Counted from the first letter of the stretch, positions 9,201 through 16,072 are shown. The stretch is 16,072 nucleotides of DNA from an uncultured Clostridia bacterium (GCA_934121875.1 CAKOVG010000021.1:1-16072); one strand, 5' to 3'. The notes: a model not told the origin generated them from the sequence alone. Numbers and translations are program-made.

Positions 9201-9744
9201 GAAAGATTATTTTGATAAATTTATTGAAAATTATTATCGAACTTTGATAAGAGAAACAAAGAATGTTTTTGACAGTAAATTTAAAGGTAGCATTACTTCG
9301 TTATTAAAGGAATGGTATTCAAATAATGAACTTGAAAACTCTAAACGAATATACGATATAAAGGCAAGAAATTTCATTGAATATATTAAAAATTTAACTA
9401 CACACGATGAGAATGATGTTGTTGAAAAAATCTCAAAAATAATGACAGGTTATTATATTGAAGATTGGCAACCATCTGATATAGAAACATATATGAATAG
9501 TATAAAAGAAGTCATACAAGAGGTTAAAAATGGAAATGATAAAAGTTCAAAAGAATCAAATAGAATTCTCTTAATTGATGGAAATGAAAAAATAGAAAAA
9601 TACCTTACTTCAAATGATAATATTTCAGTTATTGGTAATACAATGAAAAATAATATTGAAGAAATAATAAGTGAATATGGTAATTCTCTTTCAGAAGAAG
9701 AAAAAATAAGTGTATTGGTTGATATTATAAAAAATTATATGTAA
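6250..9744 (+). CDS. sspC: SspC-like large P-loop ATPase
   Basis: A 1164-residue soluble ATPase. Walker A is GPYGKGKS at 61-68, in a GPxGxGKSH context. A convincing Walker B, IFIVFDE, lies at 245-251, followed by FSKFLE. The rest is long, helical and lysine/glutamate-rich, with no transmembrane segment, zinc motif or nuclease motif that I can identify. Size and position between the DUF4007 and desulfurase genes fit SspC, the ATPase of the single-strand phosphorothioation module. It also shares general build with BREX BrxC/PglY ATPases, a more distant alternative that the neighbours do not favour. It presumably powers assembly or remodelling of the modification complex on DNA; that is family-based inference. 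The start codon overlaps the preceding stop by four bases, with AAGGGGG just upstream. Confidence 0.72.
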   Translation: MKYSDIVGVNENFQYSVNLQFDINNIDKIKEYIPTKDGCELLKKYIESIVNGKNRATTLVGPYGKGKSHLLLVLITLLNDYEKNDIKYIDEFIVKIRNIDEELYDTLKNIRERKLRLMPVIINSNYGDLNQAFLLALSEALEREKLSDVIVNTYFDVAIKVIEKWEEKYQVAVEDFKKCLKEYNCSLKDLKKGLKNYSEEYYEIFKNVYSCILHGQEFNPLVNSDIIKTYKDMTHEITKYNYTGIFIVFDEFSKFLEYVENSHMMKDLKLLQDFAELANRTGSNEQIHLSCITHKTINQYAHNLDEDKANAFKTVEGRFKELYFNRSIEQNYEIVSYALQKKENFDKYYKQEYSKNISVYNDIKKIKIFENIENIEEVLYKGCFPLNPITVFALIQLSEKIAQNERTLFTFLTDDDSNSLKSFIKQNSDGLFNINNVYDYFKPLFKKDIDSSIKDVWMKSENALSKVKEKNEINIVKSLSIIYMIGEIETLIPDDITIRLSLDLTNEEYMLAINNLIEKSIIKRKKITDELEFSTIYNRELSKEVKRLVENQFYDINIKDTLNEVINKSYCLPRRYNEEYKITRFFKNVYLSEKELLSFSDFGLILENEYCDGIIINLIRESRNIQEIREHFSKIDNNKVVLSIPKTIFSKNLINILKEYKAINYMIKENSGNDEIGTELNLMLKETVEAIEEQVTLYFDKENIQEYIYRNNIERKVKNVSSYLSDICANIYNKTPIINNEMINKKDLTAPIKKARDIVIDTILLNDQSLIKSKTSAEATIYKAIVEKKNSDSIKDVIEVINKFIEQSENTKISFSKLYSILTAEPYSIRKGIIPILIAMSLYNFSDIIVIYFMNKEIDLDSSNLIKINDNPEKYYIHTEKGTTDKIKYLSNLMYLYGVPNLDTQRINLKKLVDTMRRWILSLPRIIREYTYSRDFPEIKEAYITIKDELLRPDINNNEFIYTRLFEILNTNNYENVIAEISAMKDYFDKFIENYYRTLIRETKNVFDSKFKGSITSLLKEWYSNNELENSKRIYDIKARNFIEYIKNLTTHDENDVVEKISKIMTGYYIEDWQPSDIETYMNSIKEVIQEVKNGNDKSSKESNRILLIDGNEKIEKYLTSNDNISVIGNTMKNNIEEIISEYGNSLSEEEKISVLVDIIKNYM

Positions 9745-9760
9745 GGGATGGTGATATTTT

Positions 9761-10888
9761 ATGGTTTACTTAGATAATGCTGCAACTACATATCCAAAGC
9801 CAGAAACTGTTTATAAGGCTTTGGATACAGGAAATAGGAATGCTTTTAATACTGGCAGAGGCAGTTATAAAGTTGCAAGAGTTGCTTCTGAAATAAAGGA
9901 AGATGTAAGAAGAAAAATACTTGATTTGAATAATATAAAAACGGGAAAAATCGCATTTACAAACTCTGCAACAAATGCATTGAATGATTTAATATTTGGT
10001 ATAGATGTAAAAGAGGGAGATTATATTTATGTTAGTCCATTTGAACATAATTCTATAATACGACCTCTCGAAGAATTAAAAAGGAGATGTAAAGTTAATG
10101 TGTCTGTATTGCCTTTTGATAAAATAACTTGGAAACCAGATTTACAAAAAATAGAAAATCTTTTTGCACTTCATTCTCCAAAAGCAATATTATTGTCACA
10201 AGTTAGTAATGTTACGGGATATATGTTGCCATATAATGAGATATTTGAAAAAGGCAAAAAGTACAATTCAATTAATATTCTTGATAGTTCTCAAGGATAT
10301 GGAATAATAAAAATTGATGATTTTAGTAATATTAACTATATTGTATTTGCAGGTCATAAGTCATTATATGCTTCATTTGGTATTGCAGGATACATAAAAT
10401 TACAAAATGATTTTTTAAAAAAGAATATTTTTGGAGGAACAGGTTCAGACACATTAAATCCTAATATGCCAGATTCTTTTCCAGAAGGTTATGAAGCAGG
10501 AAGTAGCAATATTGTTGCTATGTATGGATTAAATGCTAGTACAGATTGGCTATCAAAAACAAAAGTATATGAACACGAAAAAGACTTAACAATGTATTTG
10601 ATTTCAGAGTTGTTAAAATTAAATAAAATTAAAGTTTTTATACCAGATGATTATGATTCGATTTTTGGCGTTGTTTCTATTGGAATTGATGGCTATAAGT
10701 CAGATGACGTAGGTACAATTTTAGATGATGAATTTGATATTTGTGTTAGAACTGGTTATCATTGCTCACCATTAATACACGAATTTATTGATTCACTTGA
10801 ATACTCTGGTACAATAAGAGTGAGTTTAAGTTATTTTACGAGTAAAGCAGACATTGATTACTTGATTAAGGCACTAAAAACTTTATAG
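9761..10888 (+). CDS. sspA: Cysteine desulfurase, SspA/DndA-like
   Basis: A 375-residue pyridoxal-phosphate enzyme that takes sulfur from L-cysteine as a persulfide and, here, would hand it to the PP-loop protein for DNA phosphorothioation. Motifs seen: LDNAATTYPKP at the N-terminus, DSSQ (aspartate contacting the cofactor), AGHKS with the cofactor lysine K200, GGTGSD, EAGSSN, and the active cysteine C335 in RTGYHCSP. The GGTGSD, MPDSFPEGYEAG and HCSPLIHE motifs resemble the class II-like cysteine desulfurase subfamily of many Firmicutes rather than IscS. Length is normal and all catalytic residues are present. It lies 16 bases after the ATPase gene, with a GGGATGGTGA ribosome site. Many phosphorothioation loci lack their own desulfurase and borrow a chromosomal one; this one is self-sufficient. 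Confidence 0.88.
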   Translation: MVYLDNAATTYPKPETVYKALDTGNRNAFNTGRGSYKVARVASEIKEDVRRKILDLNNIKTGKIAFTNSATNALNDLIFGIDVKEGDYIYVSPFEHNSIIRPLEELKRRCKVNVSVLPFDKITWKPDLQKIENLFALHSPKAILLSQVSNVTGYMLPYNEIFEKGKKYNSINILDSSQGYGIIKIDDFSNINYIVFAGHKSLYASFGIAGYIKLQNDFLKKNIFGGTGSDTLNPNMPDSFPEGYEAGSSNIVAMYGLNASTDWLSKTKVYEHEKDLTMYLISELLKLNKIKVFIPDDYDSIFGVVSIGIDGYKSDDVGTILDDEFDICVRTGYHCSPLIHEFIDSLEYSGTIRVSLSYFTSKADIDYLIKALKTL

Positions 10889-10900
10889 AAAGGAGTAAGT

Positions 10901-13096
10901 ATGAGTTTATTGGATGTTAGTTTAAAAAAGGAATATCGTTCTCCAAGAGATAATATTGTTACTGATTTTTACATTCCGTTATTAAAAGAAGCAAAATTAT
11001 ATAAAAGAAGTGTAGGTTTTTTCTCATCTTCCTCATTACTAGAAATATCTTATGGAATTTCCAATTTAATTAATAATGGAGGAAAAATTTTACTAATTGC
11101 TTCTCCTAATTTATCAGATGAAGATATTGAAGCAATAAATAAAGGATATGAAATAAGAGATAATATTATTGAAAGGGCTTTATTACAATACATAACTGAA
11201 CCTCAAAATTATTTTGAAGAAGAACGATTAAATTTGTTAGCAACATTAATTGCACAAGAAAAACTAGATATAAAAATTGCATTTTCCTTAAAAGGTGAAA
11301 AATTAGGATTATATCACGAAAAATTAGGATTAATGTATGACAATGAAAATAATATTATTGCATTTTCTGGTTCTATGAATGAAACTGAAAATGCGTTTGT
11401 GAATAATTATGAAATAGTGGATGTATTTACATCTTGGGAAGATAAAGATAGAGTTTCTATAAAAGAAAAATCATTTGATCAGTTATGGAACAACAGTGAT
11501 GGTAATGCCGTTGTTTGTGATTTTCCTGAAATTGTAAAAGAAAAATTACTTTCATATAAAAAAGAAACGGTTGATTGGGAAATAGATAAAAAAGAATTTC
11601 TAATTGAAGCAAAAAGAAAAATAAATGAAACTGGTATTGATAAATTAAAAATGGTTACTAATTCACCAGAAATTCCAATTGGAGTATCTTTTTATGACTA
11701 TCAGTTGAAAGCAATAAAAAATTGGCAAGAAAATAATTACTGTGGTATTTTTGATATGGCAACCGGAACTGGTAAAACTTTTACTGGATTAGGTGCTATT
11801 ACACAATTATATAAAGATAAAAAGGGAAAACTGGCAGTTATTATTGTCTGTCCATATCAACATTTAGTTGATCAGTGGGTGGAAGATATATTGAATTTTA
11901 ATATAAATCCAATTATAGGGCATAGCTCCTCAGTACAAAAAGATTTTAAGCAAAAATTCAAGATGGCAATTATGGATTATAATTTAGGTGTAAGAAATTT
12001 CTTTTGCTTTGTATGTACTAATGGGACTTTTGCTACTGATTATATTCAGACTCAAATACAAAATATTAAGGGCGACTTATTATTAGTTGTAGATGAGGCA
12101 CATAACTTTGGAGCAATGAATTTAAAAAGAACATTAACAGATAAGTTTAATTATAGACTGGCATTATCTGCAACATTGGAACGCCACGGAGATGTAGAAG
12201 GAACGGAAGCCTTACAGAAATACTTTGGAAAAAAATGTATAGAATTCTCACTTGAAGAAGCAATTAATCAAAAATTTTTAACACCATATGAGTATCATCC
12301 TGTGGTAGTATATTTTACTAATGAAGAACTTGAAGAATATCATAATTTATCAAAAGAAATATCAAGATGTATTGTGAAGAAAAAGGGAAAAACTGAACTA
12401 AATGAAAGAGGAAAAGTACTAGCACAGAAAAGAGCAAGAGTAATTGCTGGGGCATATAATAAAGTATTTGCTCTTGCCAAAGAAATAAAGCCATATGTTA
12501 AAGATAATCATATATTAGTATATTGTGGTGCTACTAGAATTGCAGAGCAAGACGATAGTGGAGAAGATATGCGACAAATAGATGCAATTACAGAATTATT
12601 AGGAAAAGAACTAAAAATGAATGTAGCACAATTTACTTCTAATGAAGATAGTGCAACAAGAGATTTACTAAGAAAAAAATTCTATGACGGAGATTATCTT
12701 CAAGCACTGGTTGCTATAAAATGTTTAGATGAAGGTGTAAATATACCTGCAATAAAAACTGCATTTATTCTTGCAAGTACAACTAATCCAAAAGAGTATA
12801 TTCAAAGAAGAGGAAGAGTTTTAAGAAAGTGTAAGGGAAAAGAATTTGCAGTAATATACGATTTTATTACTTTACCAAGACCACTGGATGAGGCATTAAA
12901 CCTTACTTTTGATGAAATAAAATGTGAAAAATCTATGGTAAGAAATGAAATAAATAGAATGATAGAGTTTAAGCGATTAGCGTTGAATAGAATGGAATCA
13001 GATAAACTTATATATGAAATAACAGATACATACAGACTAAATGAAAATGAAGGTATAGAAGATGATTTTAATATAGAGGAGGGATATTATGATTAA
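10901..13096 (+). CDS. Phospholipase-D-like nuclease fused to DEAH superfamily 2 helicase
   Basis: A 731-residue fusion. The N-terminal ~200 residues form a phospholipase-D-like domain with one HKD motif: HEK at 139-141, then D, and GSMN at 157-160. Such single-motif domains usually act as dimers to cut DNA. From about residue 265 comes a superfamily 2 helicase: motif I ATGTGKT (287-293), motif II DEAH (398-401), motif III SAT (423-425) and motif VI QRRGRVLR (635-642). All helicase motifs are intact, so it should be an active ATP-driven translocase. Placed right behind the modification genes (12 bases after the desulfurase, AAAGGAG ribosome site), it is the likely DNA-cutting part of the restriction side, comparable to the published SspFGH module; which of those letters applies I cannot say. 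A type III-like restriction subunit is the alternative reading, but no methylase is present. Confidence 0.85.
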   Translation: MSLLDVSLKKEYRSPRDNIVTDFYIPLLKEAKLYKRSVGFFSSSSLLEISYGISNLINNGGKILLIASPNLSDEDIEAINKGYEIRDNIIERALLQYITEPQNYFEEERLNLLATLIAQEKLDIKIAFSLKGEKLGLYHEKLGLMYDNENNIIAFSGSMNETENAFVNNYEIVDVFTSWEDKDRVSIKEKSFDQLWNNSDGNAVVCDFPEIVKEKLLSYKKETVDWEIDKKEFLIEAKRKINETGIDKLKMVTNSPEIPIGVSFYDYQLKAIKNWQENNYCGIFDMATGTGKTFTGLGAITQLYKDKKGKLAVIIVCPYQHLVDQWVEDILNFNINPIIGHSSSVQKDFKQKFKMAIMDYNLGVRNFFCFVCTNGTFATDYIQTQIQNIKGDLLLVVDEAHNFGAMNLKRTLTDKFNYRLALSATLERHGDVEGTEALQKYFGKKCIEFSLEEAINQKFLTPYEYHPVVVYFTNEELEEYHNLSKEISRCIVKKKGKTELNERGKVLAQKRARVIAGAYNKVFALAKEIKPYVKDNHILVYCGATRIAEQDDSGEDMRQIDAITELLGKELKMNVAQFTSNEDSATRDLLRKKFYDGDYLQALVAIKCLDEGVNIPAIKTAFILASTTNPKEYIQRRGRVLRKCKGKEFAVIYDFITLPRPLDEALNLTFDEIKCEKSMVRNEINRMIEFKRLALNRMESDKLIYEITDTYRLNENEGIEDDFNIEEGYYD

Positions 13097-13277
13097 TGAA
13101 GAAATACAAGAACAAAATAATGTTAGTGCTATTACTATTGATGAGCAAAAATTAAACAGAATTATTAAGAAAATTATACAATTAGAAAATGATAATGTAA
13201 AAACACGTGAATTTAATGATGAGGATTTAAAAAAGAAAATAGAAAAAATAATAGAGGAGGAAGTAAAATGTTGTTAA
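13089..13277 (+). CDS. Small 62-residue helical protein between helicase and SMC genes
   Basis: Not recognised. The 62 residues are very charged. The segment from about 20 to 60 alternates Ile/Leu with Lys/Glu (KLNRIIKKIIQLEN, then DLKKKIEKIIEEE), suggesting two amphipathic helices or a short coiled coil, and the chain ends in two cysteines. It is probably real: it has a strong GAGGAGGG ribosome site (13076-13083) six bases before its ATG, its start overlaps the helicase stop by 8 bases, and its stop overlaps the next start by 10 bases. Such tight coupling suggests a subunit made in step with its neighbours, perhaps an adaptor that joins helicase and SMC ATPase. That role is inference. Confidence 0.72.
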   Translation: MINEEIQEQNNVSAITIDEQKLNRIIKKIIQLENDNVKTREFNDEDLKKKIEKIIEEEVKCC

Positions 13278-15292
13278 AAAAATTATATTTAACGAATTTT
13301 AGACCATTTAAGGGCGAACACGAAATAGAATTTTCAACCGATCCTGAAAAAAATGTTACTCTCGTTATGGCAGAAAATGGAGCCGGAAAGACAACACTTG
13401 CACAAGCATTTCAGTGGGTATTGTACTCTAAAACAGATGGATTTAAGAATAAATCTGTTCTAAATAGCCTTGTTGAAAAGGAGATGATGTTAGGAAGTAG
13501 TTCCGAAGTTATTGCAAAATTAGAGTTAGAGCATAATGAAATTGAATATACAATAATTCGTAAACAAGTATATAAAAAAGATGTAAATGGTATTGTTAAG
13601 CCAGATAATCCTACATTAGAAATATTTATAAAAAAGGAAGATGGACAAACAGTAGTCAACAATCCTTTAAAAAATATTGCCACAATTTCTAATATATTAC
13701 CAGAATCATTATCAAAGTATTTCTTCTTTGATGGTGAAAGAATAGAAAAAATGGCTGGTGAAGTAAACTCTGGAAAGAGCGAAGAATTTAAAACAGCAGT
13801 TCAAAATATATTAGGACTTACAGCCTTAACCAAAGCGATAGACCATTTAAATCCAGAGTCAAAAAATAGTGTTATAGGAAGGTACAATGCTCAAATGGAC
13901 GCAGCAGGTGATCAAAAAACAAGAGAACTTAGAGAAAGTATTTATTCTTCAACTGATAAAATTGAAGGTAATAATGCGAGAATTGTAAAGATTGAAGAAG
14001 AAATAAATTATTATGAAACAGAAATAGAAAAGGCAAAAACAGAAATATTAAACTTTGCAGATGTAGAAAAAATGCAACAAGAACTAAACCGTTTAAATGA
14101 GTTATTAAAACGAGAAAAACAAAATAAAAATAACGCAGTATCTGCATTAATGAATAATTTTTCTAAGGGAACTTATAGTTATTTATCAAGACAATTAATA
14201 AAAGAAGCCTTGGTAGAACTAAAAAATACAGATAATATAGATAAAGGTATTCCTTCTGTAAGGGCAGAAACTATTAAATTTCTAATGAATAGAAAAAAAT
14301 GTATATGTGGAACTGATTTATCCGATCCTACATCTAAGGCAGTTATTAACTTGACTGAATTGTTGAAATACATACCACCACAATCACTTGGTACTGCAAT
14401 ATCTGGATTTCAAGCACATTCAAATTCTTCTATAAAATCGAGTGAAAGCTATTATACAAATATTCAACAACAATTAAGTTCTATAAGAGGTTGTAGTTTG
14501 AAAATAGAGGAATTAGAACATAATATCGGAGATATTGATAAAGACATATTAAAATCAAATAATACAAAAGTTACTGATTTAAAAAGTAGGCAAATGTCAA
14601 TGGAGAAAACATTAAGAGATCTTAATGATGAAAAAAATGGATTAACAAGTCAAAATTTATATTTAGATGAAAAGAAACGAGAAGCCGAAGCAGAAATCAG
14701 TAGATTGCAAATGAAGATAGAAAAAAATAAAATTTTAGAAGAACAAATTATATATGCAAGAGAAGCATATAACAAATTTAAGCAAACTTACGATTATCAG
14801 GAATCAACAACAAGAGAAAAATTAGAAGACCAAATAAATTCATTATTTGAAAAAATTTATGCAGGTGGTATGACAATTAATATTGATGAAAAATATAAAA
14901 TAACATCACACGTAAATGCACTAGAAGAAAATACTTCAAATATCGATTCAAATACTGCTAAAAGTTATTCAATAATTTTTGCATTTATTGTAGGTGTTAT
15001 TAGTTTAGCAAAACAAAAAGTAAAAGAAAAAACAGACAATGACGGAATTGTTACAGACGAATATCCACTTGTTATGGACGCACCTTTATCTTCTTTTGAC
15101 CAAAAAAGAATTAAAAATATATGTGAAGTTATACCGGGAATTGCTAGACAGGTTATAATTTTTATTAAAGATTCTGATGGTAATATTGCAAAAAATGAAA
15201 TGACTAATAAAATAGGAATTGAATATGAAGTTTCATTAAAAAATAAAGAAATGCCAGTAGATAGTAAAATAACAAAGGTAGGTGAATTTTAA
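13268..15292 (+). CDS. DndD/Rad50-like SMC-type ATPase
   Basis: A 674-residue ABC-type ATPase with split nucleotide-binding halves. Walker A is ENGAGKTT at 36-43 after an NFRPFKG start typical of RecF/DndD. FFFDGERIEKM near 152-162 is a motif shared with DndD. The centre (about 210-540) is charged coiled coil, interrupted at 345-348 by CICG, a Rad50/DndD-type hook variant. Walker B and D-loop read VMDAPLSSFD, with the aspartate at 604. The ABC signature, normally LSxGE, appears replaced by TAKSYSIIFAF near 563-573. In Dnd systems DndD is an ATPase of the modification side. Here, downstream of a helicase/nuclease and with SspC already present, it more likely belongs to the restriction or sensing side (inference). 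GAGGAGGAAG precedes its ATG. Confidence 0.85.
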   Translation: MLLKKLYLTNFRPFKGEHEIEFSTDPEKNVTLVMAENGAGKTTLAQAFQWVLYSKTDGFKNKSVLNSLVEKEMMLGSSSEVIAKLELEHNEIEYTIIRKQVYKKDVNGIVKPDNPTLEIFIKKEDGQTVVNNPLKNIATISNILPESLSKYFFFDGERIEKMAGEVNSGKSEEFKTAVQNILGLTALTKAIDHLNPESKNSVIGRYNAQMDAAGDQKTRELRESIYSSTDKIEGNNARIVKIEEEINYYETEIEKAKTEILNFADVEKMQQELNRLNELLKREKQNKNNAVSALMNNFSKGTYSYLSRQLIKEALVELKNTDNIDKGIPSVRAETIKFLMNRKKCICGTDLSDPTSKAVINLTELLKYIPPQSLGTAISGFQAHSNSSIKSSESYYTNIQQQLSSIRGCSLKIEELEHNIGDIDKDILKSNNTKVTDLKSRQMSMEKTLRDLNDEKNGLTSQNLYLDEKKREAEAEISRLQMKIEKNKILEEQIIYAREAYNKFKQTYDYQESTTREKLEDQINSLFEKIYAGGMTINIDEKYKITSHVNALEENTSNIDSNTAKSYSIIFAFIVGVISLAKQKVKEKTDNDGIVTDEYPLVMDAPLSSFDQKRIKNICEVIPGIARQVIIFIKDSDGNIAKNEMTNKIGIEYEVSLKNKEMPVDSKITKVGEF

Positions 15293-15293
15293 T

Positions 15294-15836
15294 ATGTTTG
15301 ATAGAGATTATACTTTTAAAGGCAAGCATGCCATAATAGTAACACAACTAACGACTGAACTTGATAGTGAAACAAAATTCAAATTGTTTGAAAGAAATAT
15401 AGATGTTTTAATAATTGCACCTATTATAGGTTATTTATATGGAAGAATGTCGCAGAGAGATGAATCTGGTCAAATAACAACAGATAATGTTAAAAAAATT
15501 AACTTTGACCAAATGAATAGGGAATCATATACATTAAATTACAATTATGAATTGATAATGTTACTTCATAATAAAGATAAAGATAGCATAGAAACAAGAC
15601 TTGATAGGGCTTTTAGATATGCAAAAGGTTCAACTGAGAAAGAGGAGTGTTATAAGATTTTTGAAAAATATGTTTTGGGAGGAATAGAGGTATTACAAGA
15701 AAAATTACTAAACGGAGCAACCAATGTTGACGATTATATATATAACATAAGTAATTTTATTTCTGATTATAATGATAGATATAATAAAACTATATCAGAA
15801 AATGAAATATTAGATTTATGCACAGAGAATAATTAA
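15294..15836 (+). CDS. Uncharacterised 180-residue protein ending the ssp operon
   Basis: Not recognised. The start ATG 15294 is chosen over an in-frame GTG at 15282 because AAGGTAGGTG lies about nine bases before the ATG and would overlap the GTG itself; this leaves one base after the SMC stop. The protein is soluble in character, with one hydrophobic stretch near residues 34-45 (IDVLIIAPIIGYLYGR), too short and too close to charged residues to be a clear membrane helix. The C-terminal half is helical and acidic. No catalytic or metal motif is evident. It is not obviously DndE, being longer and lacking the features I know for DndE. As the last gene of the operon it is probably a third partner of the helicase/SMC module, comparable to one of SspF, SspG or SspH. 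Confidence 0.78.
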   Translation: MFDRDYTFKGKHAIIVTQLTTELDSETKFKLFERNIDVLIIAPIIGYLYGRMSQRDESGQITTDNVKKINFDQMNRESYTLNYNYELIMLLHNKDKDSIETRLDRAFRYAKGSTEKEECYKIFEKYVLGGIEVLQEKLLNGATNVDDYIYNISNFISDYNDRYNKTISENEILDLCTENN

Positions 15837-15866
15837 AATAAAAAGTAATTGAAATGAAAACGTTTG

Positions 15867-15930
15867 AAATAAGATAAAAAGTCAATAAATTTGAGAATTA
15901 TACTCAAATTTATTGACTTTTTCCTTATTT
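15867..15930 (+). terminator. Long terminator hairpin ending the ssp operon
   Basis: A 20-base perfect stem (15876-15895 with 15903-15922) around a seven-base loop, extended beyond a small internal bulge by AAATAAG (15867-15873) with CTTATTT (15924-15930). The right arm ends in five T and the left starts with five A, so it can stop transcription from either side. It lies about 30 bases after the last stop codon and isolates the operon from the next gene. Confidence 0.88.
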
Positions 15931-15998
15931 TAACTATTTTTTAGAAAATTTAAATAAAAGATGTTAAAAAATATTTGAAAATATTCTACAAAAAGCAA

Positions 15999-16026
15999 AA
16001 GTTTTTTCATAATTTTGAAAAAACTT
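15999..16026. repeat. A/T-tract inverted repeat beside the last promoter
   Basis: AAGTTTTTTC (15999-16008) and GAAAAAACTT (16017-16026) are perfect inverted copies around eight A/T bases, the right arm ending in the first two bases of the -35 box. It could act as an UP element or bent DNA that strengthens the promoter, or bind a regulator. It has no U-tract and is not a terminator for the + strand. Confidence 0.4.
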
Positions 16027-16053
16027 GACTATAATAATAAAAGATAGTATAAT
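16025..16053 (+). promoter_or_regulatory. Near-consensus promoter of the downstream gene
   Basis: TTGACT (16025-16030) and TATAAT (16048-16053) are separated by exactly 17 bases, one mismatch from sigma-A consensus. Transcription should start near 16060 and the AGGAGGA ribosome site begins at 16064, so the leader is extremely short. The gene itself starts beyond the window. Confidence 0.85.
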
Positions 16054-16061
16054 TATTATAG
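16047..16061 (+). promoter_or_regulatory. PerR-box-like operator over the -10
   Basis: TATAAT-T-ATTATA at 16048-16060 is a perfect 6-1-6 palindrome. With the flanking G residues at 16047 and 16061 it matches 13 of 15 positions of the PerR box TTATAATNATTATAA. It covers the -10 and start point, where a PerR/Fur-family repressor would block transcription. A wider 11-base inverted repeat (16028-16038 and 16052-16062) overlaps it. The -10 hexamer itself contributes half of the match, so chance is possible. Confidence 0.45.
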
Positions 16062-16063
16062 TT

Positions 16064-16070
16064 AGGAGGA
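16064..16070 (+). promoter_or_regulatory. Ribosome-binding site of the gene beyond the window
   Basis: AGGAGGA, near-perfect complement of the 16S rRNA tail, ends two bases before the window edge. A start codon is expected just outside. Confidence 0.8.
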
Positions 16071-16072
16071 GA

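Noticed and set aside
15282..15293. GTG start four codons earlier for the last gene
   Set aside because: The AAGGTAGGTG site would overlap that GTG, whereas it is properly spaced from ATG 15294.
15854..15868. ATGAAAACGTTTGAA resembles a CcpA cre site with one mismatch
   Set aside because: It lies between the last stop codon and the operon terminator, about 170 bases ahead of the next promoter. That is an unlikely place for control, and the sequence is partly explained by AT-rich composition.
1..16072. CRISPR array, tRNA, rRNA or insertion sequence
   Set aside because: No regularly spaced repeats, cloverleaf sequence, rRNA stretch or transposase motif was seen on either strand.

Overview
The window comes from an AT-rich, low-GC Gram-positive bacterium, most likely a Bacillota of the Clostridia or Bacilli type. 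The evidence is strong purine-rich ribosome sites (AGGAGG, AAAGGAG), consensus sigma-A promoters, U-tailed terminator hairpins, and use of TGA as a true stop (for example the ATGA overlap at 6250-6253), which argues against a Mollicute code. All genes read on the + strand. The exact genus cannot be told from this sequence.

Layout. 19-558 is a housekeeping YfcE-type phosphodiesterase, followed by a weak terminator. 725-3493 is a 922-residue protein that I do not recognise as a whole. It has a sigma-70 region-4-like helix-turn-helix and three degenerate N-terminal repeats, and it forms its own transcription unit ending in a good terminator at 3490-3522. From a strong promoter at 3560-3588 a compact eight-gene operon runs to 15836 and ends in a long hairpin (15867-15930). 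Its order is: SspD/DndC-like sulfurtransferase, DUF4007 protein (SspB-like), large P-loop ATPase (SspC-like), cysteine desulfurase (SspA/DndA-like), phospholipase-D/DEAH helicase fusion, 62-residue small protein, DndD/Rad50-like SMC ATPase, and a 180-residue unknown. The last 50 bases hold the promoter of an unseen downstream gene, with a PerR-box-like operator over the -10.

How the genes fit together. The first four genes make a complete single-strand DNA phosphorothioation (Ssp) module. The desulfurase supplies sulfur from cysteine, the PP-loop enzyme activates the backbone and transfers sulfur, the DUF4007 protein is expected to nick and recognise DNA, and the ATPase drives or remodels. 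No SspE-type (DUF262/HNH) effector is present. Instead the operon continues directly into a helicase/nuclease, an SMC-like ATPase and two small proteins. These are good candidates for a restriction module of the published SspFGH kind, which attacks DNA lacking phosphorothioate, or a variant of it. I cannot assign the individual letters F, G and H from sequence alone. The sigma-like 922-residue protein next door may be the regulator of the operon or an extra component; this is inference.

The least described parts are the 922-residue protein, the 62-residue protein overlapped at both ends, and the 180-residue terminal protein. Base composition shifts sharply between the G-rich phosphodiesterase gene and the AT-richer genes after it, consistent with a defence island inserted beside a core gene.
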